From Lautropia sp. (GTDB lineage: Bacteria > Pseudomonadota > Gammaproteobacteria > Burkholderiales > Burkholderiaceae_E): a stretch of DNA of 63,433 bases. Of the stretch, positions 19,134 through 28,871 are shown piece by piece. The stretch covers positions 1-63,433 of the forward strand of contig JAUNAC010000005.1 in the NCBI GenBank assembly GCA_030527825.1. Direction: 5' to 3'. Under the pieces are notes generated by a model. The model ran no database searches. It was not told where the DNA came from and saw nothing but the letters and a program-made list of their open reading frames with translations. The position numbers and the translations under genes are program-made. The number at the start of each line of letters is the position of its first letter. The stretch's first letter is position 1.

Positions 19134-20477
19134 ATGAAATATCAATCACTTGATGATTTTTTGAACATGGTCAAGCATCGGGATCCGCACCAGACGGAAT
19201 TCCTTCAGGCTGTCCAGGAGGTCATGAACAGTCTCTGGCCCTTCGTCCAGAAAAACCCTGATTATGTGAAGCATGGGTTGCTGGAACGGCTGATCGAGGC
19301 AGACCGCATCATTCAGTTTCGGGTAAGCTGGGTAGACGACAAGGGTCAGGTTCAGGTCAATCGCGCATGGCGCATCCAGCACAACGCCGCCATCGGCCCT
19401 TACAAGGGTGGACTGCGCTTTCACCCTTCCGTGAACCTGTCCATCCTGAAATTCCTGGCCTTTGAACAAACCTTCAAAAATGCACTGACCACCCTGCCGA
19501 TGGGTGGCGGCAAAGGCGGATCGGATTTTGATCCCAAGGGCAAAAGCGACGGAGAAGTCATGCGGTTTTGCCAGTCACTGGTGATGGAACTCTATCGCCA
19601 CATTGGACCTGACACCGACGTTCCAGCTGGCGATATCGGCGTGGGAGGTCGGGAAATCGGATTTCTCAATGGCATGTACAAAAAGCTGACCAATCAAACG
19701 GGTAGCGTATTCACTGGCAAGGGGCTCTCTTATGGCGGCAGCCTGATTCGTCCGGAGGCCACTGGCTACGGCGTTGTCTATTTCGCCCTGAATATGCTTA
19801 AACGCATCGACAGGGATTTCAAAAACCAGCGGGTCGCCATTTCTGGTTCAGGCAATGTGGCTCAGCATGCAGCTCTCAAATCGCTGGAACTGGGCGCCCG
19901 TGTAATGACCATGTCCGACTCCGAGGGCACGTTGGTGCACGAAGCAGGTATCAGCCGAGAATTGCTTGACGCTATTTTTGAACTGAAAAACGTCAAACGG
20001 GGAAGGTTGTCCACCTTGGCCAAGGAGCACGGCCTGAAATTCGAAAAGGGTCGAACCCCATGGCATATTCCCGTGGATATCGCACTGCCTTGCGCGACGC
20101 AGAACGAGCTCAATGCCGAGGATGCCAAGCAGCTGGTAGCCAATGGTGTACAGGCAGTGGCCGAAGGGGCAAACATGCCAGTAACGCTGGATGCAGTCGA
20201 GGTGTTCCTGAATGCCCGTACGCTCTACGCCCCAGGAAAAGCAAGCAACGCGGGCGGCGTGGCTGTCTCCGGGCTGGAAATGAGCCAGAATGCCATGCGC
20301 CTTTCCTGGACGACTGAAGAGGTCGATCAGCGCCTGCAGGACATTATGAGCAACATCCATGAAAACTGCGTCCGCTACGGGAAACGTTCCGATGGCAGTA
20401 TCAATTATGTGGATGGCGCCAATATCGCCGGCTTTGTGAAAGTCGCCGACGCCATGCAGCAGCAGGGCGTATACTAA
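19134..20477 (+). CDS. gdhA: NADP-specific glutamate dehydrogenase
   Basis: Hexameric enzyme aminating 2-oxoglutarate to glutamate. At 447 residues it has the same length as E. coli GdhA and nearly the same core: IGPYKGGLRFHPSVNLSILK, TLPMGGGKGGSDFDPKGKS with the catalytic lysines, DVPAGDIGVGGREIGF with the catalytic aspartate, and the nucleotide-binding ISGSGNVAQHAA. I use the ATG at 19134; a GTG four codons upstream (19122) is possible because GAGAGTG precedes both. Convergent with the downstream methyltransferase gene. Confidence 0.97.
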   Translation: MKYQSLDDFLNMVKHRDPHQTEFLQAVQEVMNSLWPFVQKNPDYVKHGLLERLIEADRIIQFRVSWVDDKGQVQVNRAWRIQHNAAIGPYKGGLRFHPSVNLSILKFLAFEQTFKNALTTLPMGGGKGGSDFDPKGKSDGEVMRFCQSLVMELYRHIGPDTDVPAGDIGVGGREIGFLNGMYKKLTNQTGSVFTGKGLSYGGSLIRPEATGYGVVYFALNMLKRIDRDFKNQRVAISGSGNVAQHAALKSLELGARVMTMSDSEGTLVHEAGISRELLDAIFELKNVKRGRLSTLAKEHGLKFEKGRTPWHIPVDIALPCATQNELNAEDAKQLVANGVQAVAEGANMPVTLDAVEVFLNARTLYAPGKASNAGGVAVSGLEMSQNAMRLSWTTEEVDQRLQDIMSNIHENCVRYGKRSDGSINYVDGANIAGFVKVADAMQQQGVY

Positions 20478-20492
20478 TTCCATTCACGATTG

Positions 20493-20535
20493 AGCCTGAA
20501 TCTTTCTACGCAATTTAATAAAGAACGATCAGGCT
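20493..20535. terminator. inverted repeat between convergent gdhA and methyltransferase
   Basis: AGCCTGA at 20493-20499 pairs with TCAGGCT at 20529-20535 across a 29-base AT-rich loop. It lies between two convergent genes, so it may act as a bidirectional terminator, although the loop is long and there is no clear T run. Confidence 0.35.
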
Positions 20536-20583
20536 ACAAATAGTTTGTCCACAGCCCGCCCTTTTACAGGGGAATACGTTTGT

Positions 20584-21408
20584 TCAAGATCCACTGATCT
20601 GGTCAAAACAGAATCCGCTGTAATGGGCTATGCTGTGGTCCGGTTTGCCGATCACGGGCATACTCTTGCCAAGGTTTCGCCATTGGTCTCGCAGGCAATA
20701 ACCCTGATCCTGAAGCGCCTTGACGAAAGGTTCCCGGGCCTGCACCCGGTAACCGCAATAGGCGGTGCCGATGCTGTTGAGCGTGAAAAATTCATACCGC
20801 TCATGGATAGGCGTCGTATTGATGACAATACGTTTTGGCGGCTTGTGCATGGCAGCCAGAATTTCCGGAAGCGACTGCTCCAGATATTGCAACGATCCGG
20901 ACGCATAAAACACATCCATCCCGTCAGCATCCTGCAGCCGTTCTGAAAACCGCAACTGGTCCTGAGCTCCCCGCTCTGCAGCAAATCTGCGTCCCTCTTC
21001 CACCACAGCAGGCATATCGACAACCAACCAGCACAAGTGAGACGGGTAATCAATATAAGGACGGAAGGCAAAATACTTGATGCCCACGGCCCCTCCCACA
21101 TCAACAATGCTGCCCATGCCCTGATGAATGGCATCAGACAGCCAGAATAAGGCGGGGTGATCGTAGTCATCCAGATACAGACGCTCCAGATACAGACGCG
21201 CCGATGCCTCATTGTCGTAGCTCACGGGTGCTGTTGCTGGTGCGTGTGCCATCGCTTCGGCATGGCTGGCATAGACCCCCTGAAAGAGGTGTGCCCGACG
21301 TGCATGAATGAACTGGTAGCGTTTCCAGGCCGTCTCAAGCCAGTAGAGCGGGCCATTGTGCATCACCCATTTCCGGGCCCTGCCCAGCAGCTTCACGATG
21401 CGGATCAT
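20584..21408 (-). CDS. putative methyltransferase, TIGR04325-like
   Basis: 274-residue protein with a SAM-binding motif I (SIVDVGGAVGIKYFAF, about residue 100) and a downstream LQYLEQSLPEIL region as in the TIGR04325 putative methyltransferases often found in polysaccharide or glycan loci. Other shared features are the ending segments RIVINTTPIHERYEFFTLNS and AYCGYRVQAREPF. The ATG at 21408 has AGGAATTC upstream; the frame runs 66 codons further into low-quality sequence. No glycosyltransferases lie nearby, so it is an orphan here and its acceptor is unknown. Confidence 0.75.
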   Translation of the reverse strand: MIRIVKLLGRARKWVMHNGPLYWLETAWKRYQFIHARRAHLFQGVYASHAEAMAHAPATAPVSYDNEASARLYLERLYLDDYDHPALFWLSDAIHQGMGSIVDVGGAVGIKYFAFRPYIDYPSHLCWLVVDMPAVVEEGRRFAAERGAQDQLRFSERLQDADGMDVFYASGSLQYLEQSLPEILAAMHKPPKRIVINTTPIHERYEFFTLNSIGTAYCGYRVQAREPFVKALQDQGYCLRDQWRNLGKSMPVIGKPDHSIAHYSGFCFDQISGS

Positions 21409-21674
21409 CTTGGGAATTCCTGGGAATTGATACAACTGCCGCAATGAATGGCGCAAATACGACACCTGACCCGTACCGCTATCGCAAGACGTCCTTTCCG
21501 TCGACCTGAACCGACCATTCATTCCAGCCGTATGCAGGTGCAAAGACCTGCCTTGAGCAGCAGCTGCTGAACGGACCAGGAGCGGTTGACCAGCGGCAGC
21601 CTTCAACAGGCATACAACAGAAACGATTGTTAGTCTGCAGACTTCAAAACCCGACGTTTTCTGGAGTATTCACC

Positions 21675-22010
21675 ATGCGCAATCAGGACAACCCTATCGA
21701 CACTCACTGGAACCGCCATGTGGGCCTGACCTATACGGATCCAGAAACTTCCGATGACGGCATCAATTTCTGTGCAGTATCCAGTGACGGCCACCGGTAT
21801 TGCTTTCGGCTGGAGATGAACGCCCTGAAAGCCCTGAATGCCGAGGCATTTTATGATGACGACCTAATCGAAAGGTTTCATGCGCATCAAAAAGATATTG
21901 AACGTGTTGCAGGCCGTATGGTGATGTTAAATGTTCGTGCCAATCCTATCGTACTCAAAGCATCCTACTTTGCGGACTCTCCGTGGCGACGTCTTGGTGG
22001 TAGCGTATGA
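21675..22010 (+). CDS. DUF1488-like small protein
   Basis: 111-residue cytosolic protein. The middle (GINFCAVSSDGHRYCFRLEM, then a helix with the pattern D-D-x-x-I-E-R-F-x-A-H) resembles DUF1488 proteins, which share a short beta strand pair and a closing amphipathic helix. The ATG at 21675 is preceded by GGAGTATTCACC, a good ribosome site. Function unknown for the family. It is convergent with the cardiolipin-synthase-like gene, leaving 17 bases between them. Confidence 0.6.
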   Translation: MRNQDNPIDTHWNRHVGLTYTDPETSDDGINFCAVSSDGHRYCFRLEMNALKALNAEAFYDDDLIERFHAHQKDIERVAGRMVMLNVRANPIVLKASYFADSPWRRLGGSV

Positions 22011-22027
22011 AGCTCCCTTTGTAGGCG

Positions 22028-23632
22028 CTAGAGCTGATAGGCAATAGTCCGTACCATCCCTTCAAGCAGATCCCCATACCAGGTCGAAGGCTGGAAGTGG
22101 TACAAGTTGGAGCGTTCTATATGACTTGCCAACCATCTGCTCAGCCAGTCTATTTCAGTTTTGCGATAGAAAGCCACCATCATTTCGTAGTTCAGGAAAA
22201 AACTGCGGCTATCCAGATTCAGAGAACCTGCCAGGGCGATAGCCTCATCAACAATCACTACTTTGGCATGTACCATGGTAGGGTACAGATAGACGCGGGC
22301 ACCGATCTGGGCCAATTGCCGCAAGGCACGCATTCTTGCCACGTCGGCCAGTAGATGATTAGATTTTGCGGGCACCAACAGACTGATTTGTACACCGCGG
22401 CGCGCCGCCATCAGCAAGGCCGTCATCAATGCTTCATCCGGCACAAAATAAGGGGTTACCGCCATTAATCGCCTTTCGGCATGAAACGTGGCAGTCAGTA
22501 TCAACGCATACAGCGTATCGTCAAACAGGTTGGGCCCACTCGGCAGCAACTGCGTAATTAGCGCGGGGAGCCGTTCCTGCACACATTCCGGCTCATCAGG
22601 TCGTGATGGAGTCTGCTGCATCGCCGTATGGTGACAGCCATCCTCAATGCTGGACAGATCATCAGCGGATGCAGGCTGAGGAAACGCCTGGCCGCTGTTC
22701 CGTTCCAGCATACACGCGATGAGCTGTTCCGGCATGTCGGCAATTCCGGCCATGGGCTCCACCATCCTAGCCAGCATTGCTCCCCGATGACGGGCTATAC
22801 GTCGTCGATATCGTGCGGGCAACTGCTGGCCGGCTTCCCAGTCTTTTTCGAACATCTCAATTGCCTGGCCAGCCAGAGGCCCATCTATGGAAAAACTGAG
22901 GTCTAGCCAAGGTGGTTCTTCAGCCAACCCCATAAAATATTCGCCAGCCAGGTTCCTCCCCCCAGCCCAGACAGTCTGATCATCCACGATCATCAACTTA
23001 CGGTGGTTCCGCAAGTTAAAACGCCCATGTGCCGGGTTATGCAACAGTGGCATGTAACGCCGTACCTGGATCCCGGCAAGGGTTAACTGACTATACTGCC
23101 GCAATGTCACCCGCAGACACCCCATTGCATCCAGTAACAGTCGCACATTTACCCCACGGGCACTCGCGTCACACAAGGCGCTGATGATGCGTTCCGCCTG
23201 ACTGTCCTGTCCCAGCAAGAAAGTAGCAACCCGCAGTGACTGCCTCGCGCCTGCGATCAAACCCAGCAGCGCCCGCAACGCATGCTCTCCGGTTGCCTGG
23301 AACTGGGCCTGTCCTCCGCTAACAGGGGCCGATATACCCATAGACGCCAGCAATTCATCCACCCAGGGATCAATACTGACCATCCCTTCCTCTCGGAGAT
23401 TGTTCAGGGGACTTGCCGCTGGCTCGAAACGATGAGGCGCTGCTTGGCCAGGACGCAATAGTTTGCGTGTACCAAATATGAGAAAAAGAGGCAGACCGAC
23501 ATAGGGGAAGGTCAGCAGCATCAATACCCAGGCGACAGCCGCTGATGGTGTTCGTCTCTGATGACCAATTCGGGTCAGCGTGACGTAAACCAGCAGGCTA
23601 ACGAGAACGACAATAGCATGGATACTCAGCAT
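22028..23632 (-). CDS. cls: cardiolipin synthase-like phospholipase D protein
   Basis: Membrane-bound transferase making cardiolipin or a related phospholipid. The 534-residue protein has two N-terminal spans (about 5-20 and 33-53, the PLD nuclease N-terminal domain), then two HKD motifs: NHRKLMIVDD with H210/K212/D217, and VHAKVVIVDEAIALAGSLN in the last quarter. A roughly 70-residue less-conserved insert (about 290-360) separates the two halves, and the protein is somewhat longer than the 480-residue ClsA. Start is uncertain: an ATG at 23632 is chosen, a TTG at 23665 is possible, and neither has a clear ribosome site. Confidence 0.88.
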   Translation of the reverse strand: MLSIHAIVVLVSLLVYVTLTRIGHQRRTPSAAVAWVLMLLTFPYVGLPLFLIFGTRKLLRPGQAAPHRFEPAASPLNNLREEGMVSIDPWVDELLASMGISAPVSGGQAQFQATGEHALRALLGLIAGARQSLRVATFLLGQDSQAERIISALCDASARGVNVRLLLDAMGCLRVTLRQYSQLTLAGIQVRRYMPLLHNPAHGRFNLRNHRKLMIVDDQTVWAGGRNLAGEYFMGLAEEPPWLDLSFSIDGPLAGQAIEMFEKDWEAGQQLPARYRRRIARHRGAMLARMVEPMAGIADMPEQLIACMLERNSGQAFPQPASADDLSSIEDGCHHTAMQQTPSRPDEPECVQERLPALITQLLPSGPNLFDDTLYALILTATFHAERRLMAVTPYFVPDEALMTALLMAARRGVQISLLVPAKSNHLLADVARMRALRQLAQIGARVYLYPTMVHAKVVIVDEAIALAGSLNLDSRSFFLNYEMMVAFYRKTEIDWLSRWLASHIERSNLYHFQPSTWYGDLLEGMVRTIAYQL

Positions 23633-23857
23633 ATGGACGAGATTTGAAAATGAACCGGTTAGCAAACCATGACAACTGATCTGTGCGGTCTGCGCAATCT
23701 TGATTCTGATCCATCAATCTGACAACGCTTGCTGCGCCACACGCAGTGGCGGGACAATAGCACCAGGTACCCCATGACCCAAACCGGCCACCTGGCCACT
23801 GCCGGATGGCGGGCAAGGCAGCATCAGCATGCAACTCAATCGCACGGAGGCTTTCGC

Positions 23858-24493
23858 ATGAGCACCCTTTCCGATCTCAGGAAGAATTATCAACGCTCGG
23901 AACTACGGGAGGAAGATGCGCCCACCGACCCCAATGTTCTTTTTCAACAATGGCTGGACGAGGCCATCCAGAGCGGCATATCCGAACCATCAGCCATGAC
24001 GTTGGCTACCGTGGGCGAAGGCAACCGGCCTACCGTACGGATTGTGCTGCTGAAAGCCTTCGATCCAGACCGGCTCGTATGGTTCACCAACTACCAGAGC
24101 CGCAAGGGCAAGGAGCTGGTACAGCACCCCCAGGCAGCGCTGCTGTTTCACTGGATTGACCTGGAGCGCACTGTGCGGATTGAAGGCGAGGTTTCAAAAA
24201 TTAGCGCCGCAGAATCCGATGCCTATTATCAGTCGCGCCCCCTGGGTTCGCGCATTGGCGCCTGGGCTTCAGCCCAGAGCACGGTTGTCAGCGGGCGCGA
24301 GGAGCTGGAGACACGTTTCAGGTCAGCCGAACAGACCCATGGCGAACATCCTGCCCGTCCTCCCTTCTGGGGGGGCTACCAGCTCCGGCCAGACTATTGG
24401 GAGTTCTGGCAGGGAAGACCTTCCCGGCTGCATGACCGGCTGGCTTTCCGGTCGGAAGACGGGCAGTGGGTACGCGAACGTCTCTCACCGTGA
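23858..24493 (+). CDS. pdxH: pyridoxamine/pyridoxine 5'-phosphate oxidase
   Basis: FMN enzyme forming pyridoxal 5'-phosphate. The 211-residue protein has the family motifs PTVRIVLLKAFDPDRLVWFT, NYQSRKGKEL, RTVRIEGEV, and the closing signature FWQGRPSRLHDRLAF (PROSITE-type E-F-W-Q-x2-R-x2-R-L-H-D-R). Strong ribosome site CGGAGG before the ATG at 23858. Convergent with the DUF2863 gene. Confidence 0.97.
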   Translation: MSTLSDLRKNYQRSELREEDAPTDPNVLFQQWLDEAIQSGISEPSAMTLATVGEGNRPTVRIVLLKAFDPDRLVWFTNYQSRKGKELVQHPQAALLFHWIDLERTVRIEGEVSKISAAESDAYYQSRPLGSRIGAWASAQSTVVSGREELETRFRSAEQTHGEHPARPPFWGGYQLRPDYWEFWQGRPSRLHDRLAFRSEDGQWVRERLSP

Positions 24494-24542
24494 TATTCCG
24501 TGAGGCTGATGGGGTAACCGATCAAGACGCAAGCTGTGGGTA

Positions 24543-24562
24543 TGCGGCCACTGGTGGCCGCA
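24543..24562. terminator. perfect 9-base inverted repeat between convergent genes
   Basis: TGCGGCCAC and GTGGCCGCA flank a two-base TG centre, giving a strong GC-rich hairpin in the 137-base gap between pdxH and the DUF2863 gene. It is the only striking structure in the gap. No T run follows on either side, so terminator function is inferred from placement. Confidence 0.45.
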
Positions 24563-24630
24563 CAGGCGGGCAGGACAGGCTCATGACCTCTCGGACCGGG
24601 TCGCCACAACCGCTGCAGTGACCCTGCAAA

Positions 24631-25875
24631 TCAATGAAAATGCGGACTGGCCAGTTCGGCCCCTTCAGGCATCTGGACATGCACCAGTTCGCCGCTCCGA
24701 TTAGGATACAGTGGCGTGCCGCAATCCTCACAAAACTCCGGCTCCATCAGGGTATTCCAGACCCGAAGATCGTTGACCCCGACGTCCTGCAGGGTATGAC
24801 GGATCTGTTCGATTGGCGCAGGATCATCGTTTTCCGACTCCGGCCCGAGCAAAGGCCAGACAATACCCTGCACAACGTCGTCGGAATCCCCCAGTGACAG
24901 GCCAATCCGGTATTCATCGACCCGTGTATGCCCAAAACCTGCTACGAACGCCCTGATTACGGAGACATCCACTCCCAGGCTGTGTACCAGATAGTGCACA
25001 GCAGCCTTGATTCCCCAAATGCGCACCATGCGATCGGACTCGCGCAGATTGGCATGGTAAGCATCCGGAAGGATGCTCTCGAAGCCGCACCCGGGTAGCA
25101 TGGCCTCCATGAGCGGTCGGCTGCGAGTGCTCCATTGCGTCAGGCAATCTTCTCTTGAGCAATATTCGGCGCCCGACAGCTGCCAGCGGAATACCGGATG
25201 CGATGTGTCGGAAATAATAACGCAACCTACTAAAAACCTGGTATCTGCCAGCATTTCCGCTGTTTCTGGCATGCTCTTGATATCCAGTCGCACGTGGCCG
25301 CCATTGGCGGTGGACACAGAGAGTCGTCGGGTAAACTTTCGCAGCTCAGCAAAATCATGAGGTAGCTGATCCAGACTATAGAGCCATGGCAGCATCTGAA
25401 AACGCACATCAGGTGCCAGAACCACCTCTTGCCAGAGTCTTGTCAGCTCTTCGGAAGCAGACGCAGCAATCGCACAGGTCGGAATGCTGAAACGGGTCCA
25501 TGCCACAACCGGGGCAGTAACCAGCAACCCGTGCAACGGGGTTTCCGGCTGCGACTCTGTCGCCGCAACACGCAACGCAGAAGGCTGCAACTTCACAGTT
25601 TCAGCGGCATGTTCAATGGACTCAACCAGTGCACCATATGCATTGCCGTCCTGCTGATTCAGCTGTTCCAACGCTGCTGCAATGGCACCAGGCTGCGCTC
25701 CGTCCAGCAAGCGATCCAGCGTCTGGGACAGACGCTCTTCCCAATACATCCCTTCGGTACGACTGCCGGCGTTGGCCAGCCCGAGCGAAGACGCAACAAG
25801 CGCCTGGACATCCGGAGATGCCTGTGAAACCCTTTGCCGGGCACGGTGGGACACACGAAGTTCTTTGCTGGACAT
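24631..25875 (-). CDS. DUF2863 family protein
   Basis: 414-residue cytosolic protein of a family largely restricted to betaproteobacteria; biochemical role unknown. Recognisable parts are the N-terminal LVASSLGLANAGSRTEGMYWE, the central ETPLHGLLVTAPVVAWTRF, and the C-terminal FCEDCGTPLYPNRSGELVH, whose CxxC could bind a metal. Normal length and a canonical ATG. Downstream of dnaQ on the same strand (39-base gap), so it is probably the last gene of the methyltransferase-rnhA-dnaQ run. Confidence 0.8.
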   Translation of the reverse strand: MSSKELRVSHRARQRVSQASPDVQALVASSLGLANAGSRTEGMYWEERLSQTLDRLLDGAQPGAIAAALEQLNQQDGNAYGALVESIEHAAETVKLQPSALRVAATESQPETPLHGLLVTAPVVAWTRFSIPTCAIAASASEELTRLWQEVVLAPDVRFQMLPWLYSLDQLPHDFAELRKFTRRLSVSTANGGHVRLDIKSMPETAEMLADTRFLVGCVIISDTSHPVFRWQLSGAEYCSREDCLTQWSTRSRPLMEAMLPGCGFESILPDAYHANLRESDRMVRIWGIKAAVHYLVHSLGVDVSVIRAFVAGFGHTRVDEYRIGLSLGDSDDVVQGIVWPLLGPESENDDPAPIEQIRHTLQDVGVNDLRVWNTLMEPEFCEDCGTPLYPNRSGELVHVQMPEGAELASPHFH

Positions 25876-25914
25876 ATGCCGGCAGTGTAACGGAAAGTGG
25901 AGGGATAGGGGATA

Positions 25915-26631
25915 TCAGTGATGCCAGCGCATCGATGACCTGAACTGCTTCTCAAGCGCCTTCAGTCCCTGCTCATGAATACGGCGCTCGGCCTCGCTGG
26001 CTGCCAGTACGCGCAGACCGACGGGCGGCCATCTGTTTGTTCCCGTGTCGGCAAAATCGGTCTGCGTCCCGGTATCCTGCGCCCCGATGTCAAAACTGCC
26101 CTGGCCACGCGTCATCCCCAGATAAACCTCTGCCAGCAATTCGGCATCCAGCAAGGCACCATGCAGCGTACGGTGCTTGTTGGGAACCATCAGGCGCTCG
26201 CATAGCGCATCAAGATTGTTACGCTTGCCGGGATAGCGCTCCCGGGCCATCGCCAGTGAATCAGTTACGCCTGCACAGTGCTCGCTGAACGTCCCTTGCC
26301 CCAAGCGGGCCAATTCCGCATCCAGAAAACCGGTATCAAAGGCGGCATTGTGAATGATGATGTTCGCTCCATGGCAGAAGGCCAGAAACTGTTCAGCCAC
26401 CTGTGCAAATACAGGTTTGTCACGCAGATCGTCCCAGGTCATGCCATGAACCGCCGCAGCCCCTTCATCCACCTCCCGCTCCGGGTTGATGTAGAGGTGC
26501 AGGTTGTTGCCAGTGATCCGCCGGTTGACCATTTCCACACAGCCAATCTCGATGATACGGTGGCCCCGGGAAGCCTCCAGTCCGGTTGTTTCGGTATCCA
26601 GTACCACCTGACGCAGGGTGTTGTCAGCCAT
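25915..26631 (-). CDS. dnaQ: DNA polymerase III epsilon subunit (3'-5' proofreading exonuclease)
   Basis: 238-residue proofreading subunit of the replicase. ExoI motif VVLDTETTGLE (D12, E14), ExoII around HNAAFDTGFLDAELARLG, and ExoIII RTLHGALLDAELLAEVYL are in order; the C-terminal tail would contact the alpha subunit. The start lies two bases after the rnhA stop. The same rnhA-dnaQ adjacency, usually divergent in E. coli, is here codirectional as in many betaproteobacteria. Confidence 0.97.
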   Translation of the reverse strand: MADNTLRQVVLDTETTGLEASRGHRIIEIGCVEMVNRRITGNNLHLYINPEREVDEGAAAVHGMTWDDLRDKPVFAQVAEQFLAFCHGANIIIHNAAFDTGFLDAELARLGQGTFSEHCAGVTDSLAMARERYPGKRNNLDALCERLMVPNKHRTLHGALLDAELLAEVYLGMTRGQGSFDIGAQDTGTQTDFADTGTNRWPPVGLRVLAASEAERRIHEQGLKALEKQFRSSMRWHH

Positions 26632-26633
26632 CG

Positions 26634-27086
26634 CTAGCCTCCTGCAGCCTTTTGCAACGCAGCGACCGCCAGACGGTCGGCGCGTTCGTTATTGACATTG
26701 CCCTGATGGCCCCGCACCCAGCGCACCGACACCTGACGGGCATCCGCCACGGCAAACAGGCGTTTCCAGAGCTCCAGATTGGCCACCGGCTCCCCCTTGG
26801 CATTGCGAAAGCCGCGCCGCTCCCATCCTGCCCGCCATTCGCTCAGTCCTTTCAGCACATACTGGCTGTCCGAGACCAGCTCGACCGCCACGCCGGCCGG
26901 GGTGCGTTGCAGGCCCTCGATAGCGGCGGTGATTTCGGCAATCTGGTTGGTTCCCTGACCGATGAAACCATGATCTGCGCTGCTTTCCTGGCCGTCAGGT
27001 GCAAACACCACTACCCCCCAAGCGGCCGGCCCGGGATTGGTCGGTGCACACGCACCATCGGTATAGGCAACCCATTTTTTCATCAT
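26634..27086 (-). CDS. rnhA: ribonuclease HI
   Basis: Cleaves RNA in RNA-DNA hybrids. The 150-residue protein has YTDGACAPTNPGPAAWG with the first catalytic aspartate (D10), the E in NQIAEITAAIEGL, the D in ELVSDSQYVLKG, and WVRGHQGNVNNERADRLA with the final aspartate. Second gene of the methyltransferase-rnhA-dnaQ run; 15 bases after the methyltransferase stop. Confidence 0.97.
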   Translation of the reverse strand: MMKKWVAYTDGACAPTNPGPAAWGVVVFAPDGQESSADHGFIGQGTNQIAEITAAIEGLQRTPAGVAVELVSDSQYVLKGLSEWRAGWERRGFRNAKGEPVANLELWKRLFAVADARQVSVRWVRGHQGNVNNERADRLAVAALQKAAGG

Positions 27087-27101
27087 GGCATCAACTGGTG
27101 G

Positions 27102-27986
27102 CTACTCTTGTTGTCGGACGGCCCATTTTAGACGCATCCAGCTCCATTGCGTTTTGTGATCGGCCGCATCTGGTATGCTGCAGGACGGTCCCTGGCCACC
27201 GAGGGCCACTGCCGTCCCAGCGGGGCCTGTCGCACGGCCCCAGGCGGGGCCGATCAGCCGCATGCTCCGCACCCGCTTCACGGCGCTGATCAGGTAGAGA
27301 GCACCGCAAACTGGCCATAGACGATCACCGGCATACTCCAGTAGCCGTTGACTACGGATCAGCCACGGCTGACGCTGAAACGGCCAGGTATAGATGCCGT
27401 AAACTGTATCGGCCGGCTCAAAGCCCAGCAGCCGGATCCAGTCACGCATGCGCGGCGCACTGATCAGGCCCGTACGCGGAAGAAAAGCCGGCGCTAGCCA
27501 GCACGGCATGACCTGCCTGGCTCCCCAGAGTGACCAGGGGTTGATGCCCAGAATCACCAGATGACCTTCCGGCCGCAGCACCCGATCCACCTCACGCAGC
27601 AGTTGATGGGGATCCAGACTGCATTCCAGCTGATGCGGCAGTACCACCAGATCAATGGACTGGGAAGCCAGCGGCAACTCGCCATAATCGGCCACCCGTA
27701 GATCGGGCTGCCAGGCATCATCATCGGTCTGCGCCCGCTCCCGGCCAGCCAGCACGTGAATGCGGTGCGGCATCCGGTTGGTCAGCAGCGCATCCAGTGA
27801 GGGCATGCCGAGCTGGATCGCGTGATAGCCAAAGAAATTATCCACCGTATGCGCCAGCTGCTTACGTTCCCAGGCCAGCAGGGACTGCCCCTGCGGCGTG
27901 CGCAGCCACTGAGACCAGCTATTCGGATTCGCTTTATGATCTTGGGTTCCTGGCAATGGGGGCATTGCCCCGTCCGGCTTGTCCAT
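27102..27986 (-). CDS. class I SAM-dependent methyltransferase (rnhA-linked)
   Basis: 294-residue methyltransferase of the type that commonly precedes rnhA in betaproteobacteria. A Methyltransf_11-like core is visible: SIDLVVLPHQLECSLDP followed by LLREVDRVLRPEGHLVILG. The glycine-rich motif I is degenerate. The family includes members thought to act on small molecules; the substrate is unknown. An open frame continues far upstream through gloB on the other strand, so the start was chosen at 27986, where GGAAGCGC precedes the ATG. Only 36 bases separate it from the divergent gloB start, so their promoters must overlap the opposite gene. Confidence 0.8.
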   Translation of the reverse strand: MDKPDGAMPPLPGTQDHKANPNSWSQWLRTPQGQSLLAWERKQLAHTVDNFFGYHAIQLGMPSLDALLTNRMPHRIHVLAGRERAQTDDDAWQPDLRVADYGELPLASQSIDLVVLPHQLECSLDPHQLLREVDRVLRPEGHLVILGINPWSLWGARQVMPCWLAPAFLPRTGLISAPRMRDWIRLLGFEPADTVYGIYTWPFQRQPWLIRSQRLLEYAGDRLWPVCGALYLISAVKRVRSMRLIGPAWGRATGPAGTAVALGGQGPSCSIPDAADHKTQWSWMRLKWAVRQQE

Positions 27987-28022
27987 GCGCTTCCATTCAT
28001 TTGACGCCCACTTGGAACTTCG

Positions 28023-28871
28023 ATGATCGCTGAAATCGGCCAGATCACCTATTCGCCCTACCGCAGCAATACCGTCCGCGCCATTCCAGCGTTGAAAGAT
28101 AACTATATATGGTGCATCGGCACGGACTCTGTCGTTGTCGTGGTGGATCCGGGCCAGGCCCAGCCCGTGTTTGATGAACTCAGCCGCCGAGGCGCGTCCC
28201 TGGCGGCTATCCTGGTCACGCACCATCATCATGACCACGTCGATGGCATCCCGGCGCTCAAGGCGCGATGGCCACAGGCGCGCGTCATCGGACCAGCCCG
28301 CTGCCAGCCCCTTGGCGTGGATGAAACTGTCCGCCATGGTGATGCCGTCGATATTCCCGAAATCGACCTGCACGCCTGGGTGCTGGCCACCCCCGGGCAT
28401 ACCCAGGATCATCTCTCCTATTTCTGCGCTCACTTGCCCGATCACCCCCATCCAGCGTTGTTTTGTGGAGACACACTGTTTTCCGCAGGGTGCGGACGGG
28501 TTTTCGACGGCACCGTCGAGCAGCTTTTCGATTCCCTGGGCAGGCTGGGCTCGCTGCCGGAGGAAACCCAGGCTTACGCCGCACACGAATACACCATCAC
28601 CAATCTGCAGTTTGCAATACAGGCCGAACCCGAAAACCCGCATCTCCAGCAACGGCTTCGGGATGCCCGCCTGCTGCGGGATGCGGGACTGCCAACCCTG
28701 CCGGTCCCCCTCCATCTGGAACACGCCACCAATCCCTTCCTGCGCAGCCACCTTCCCGCCCTGGCCCAGCACCTGCCTGAAGGTGACCTCTCCCCTTCAT
28801 CCAGCACATTCAATACCTTTGCGGCCCTGCGCCGCTGGCGTAACAGCTTTCAGCCCCCAGCTGACAACTGA
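28023..28871 (+). CDS. gloB: hydroxyacylglutathione hydrolase (glyoxalase II)
   Basis: Hydrolyses S-lactoylglutathione to lactate and glutathione. The 282-residue metallo-beta-lactamase-fold protein has LVTHHHHDHVDGIPALK (metal ligands at 67-72), TPGHTQDHLSYF, LFCGDTLFSAGCGR, and the C-terminal glutathione-contacting segment beginning AAHEYTITNLQFA. Normal length. Divergent from the rnhA-linked methyltransferase. A second open frame lying over it on the same strand is only a shadow. Confidence 0.96.
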   Translation: MIAEIGQITYSPYRSNTVRAIPALKDNYIWCIGTDSVVVVVDPGQAQPVFDELSRRGASLAAILVTHHHHDHVDGIPALKARWPQARVIGPARCQPLGVDETVRHGDAVDIPEIDLHAWVLATPGHTQDHLSYFCAHLPDHPHPALFCGDTLFSAGCGRVFDGTVEQLFDSLGRLGSLPEETQAYAAHEYTITNLQFAIQAEPENPHLQQRLRDARLLRDAGLPTLPVPLHLEHATNPFLRSHLPALAQHLPEGDLSPSSSTFNTFAALRRWRNSFQPPADN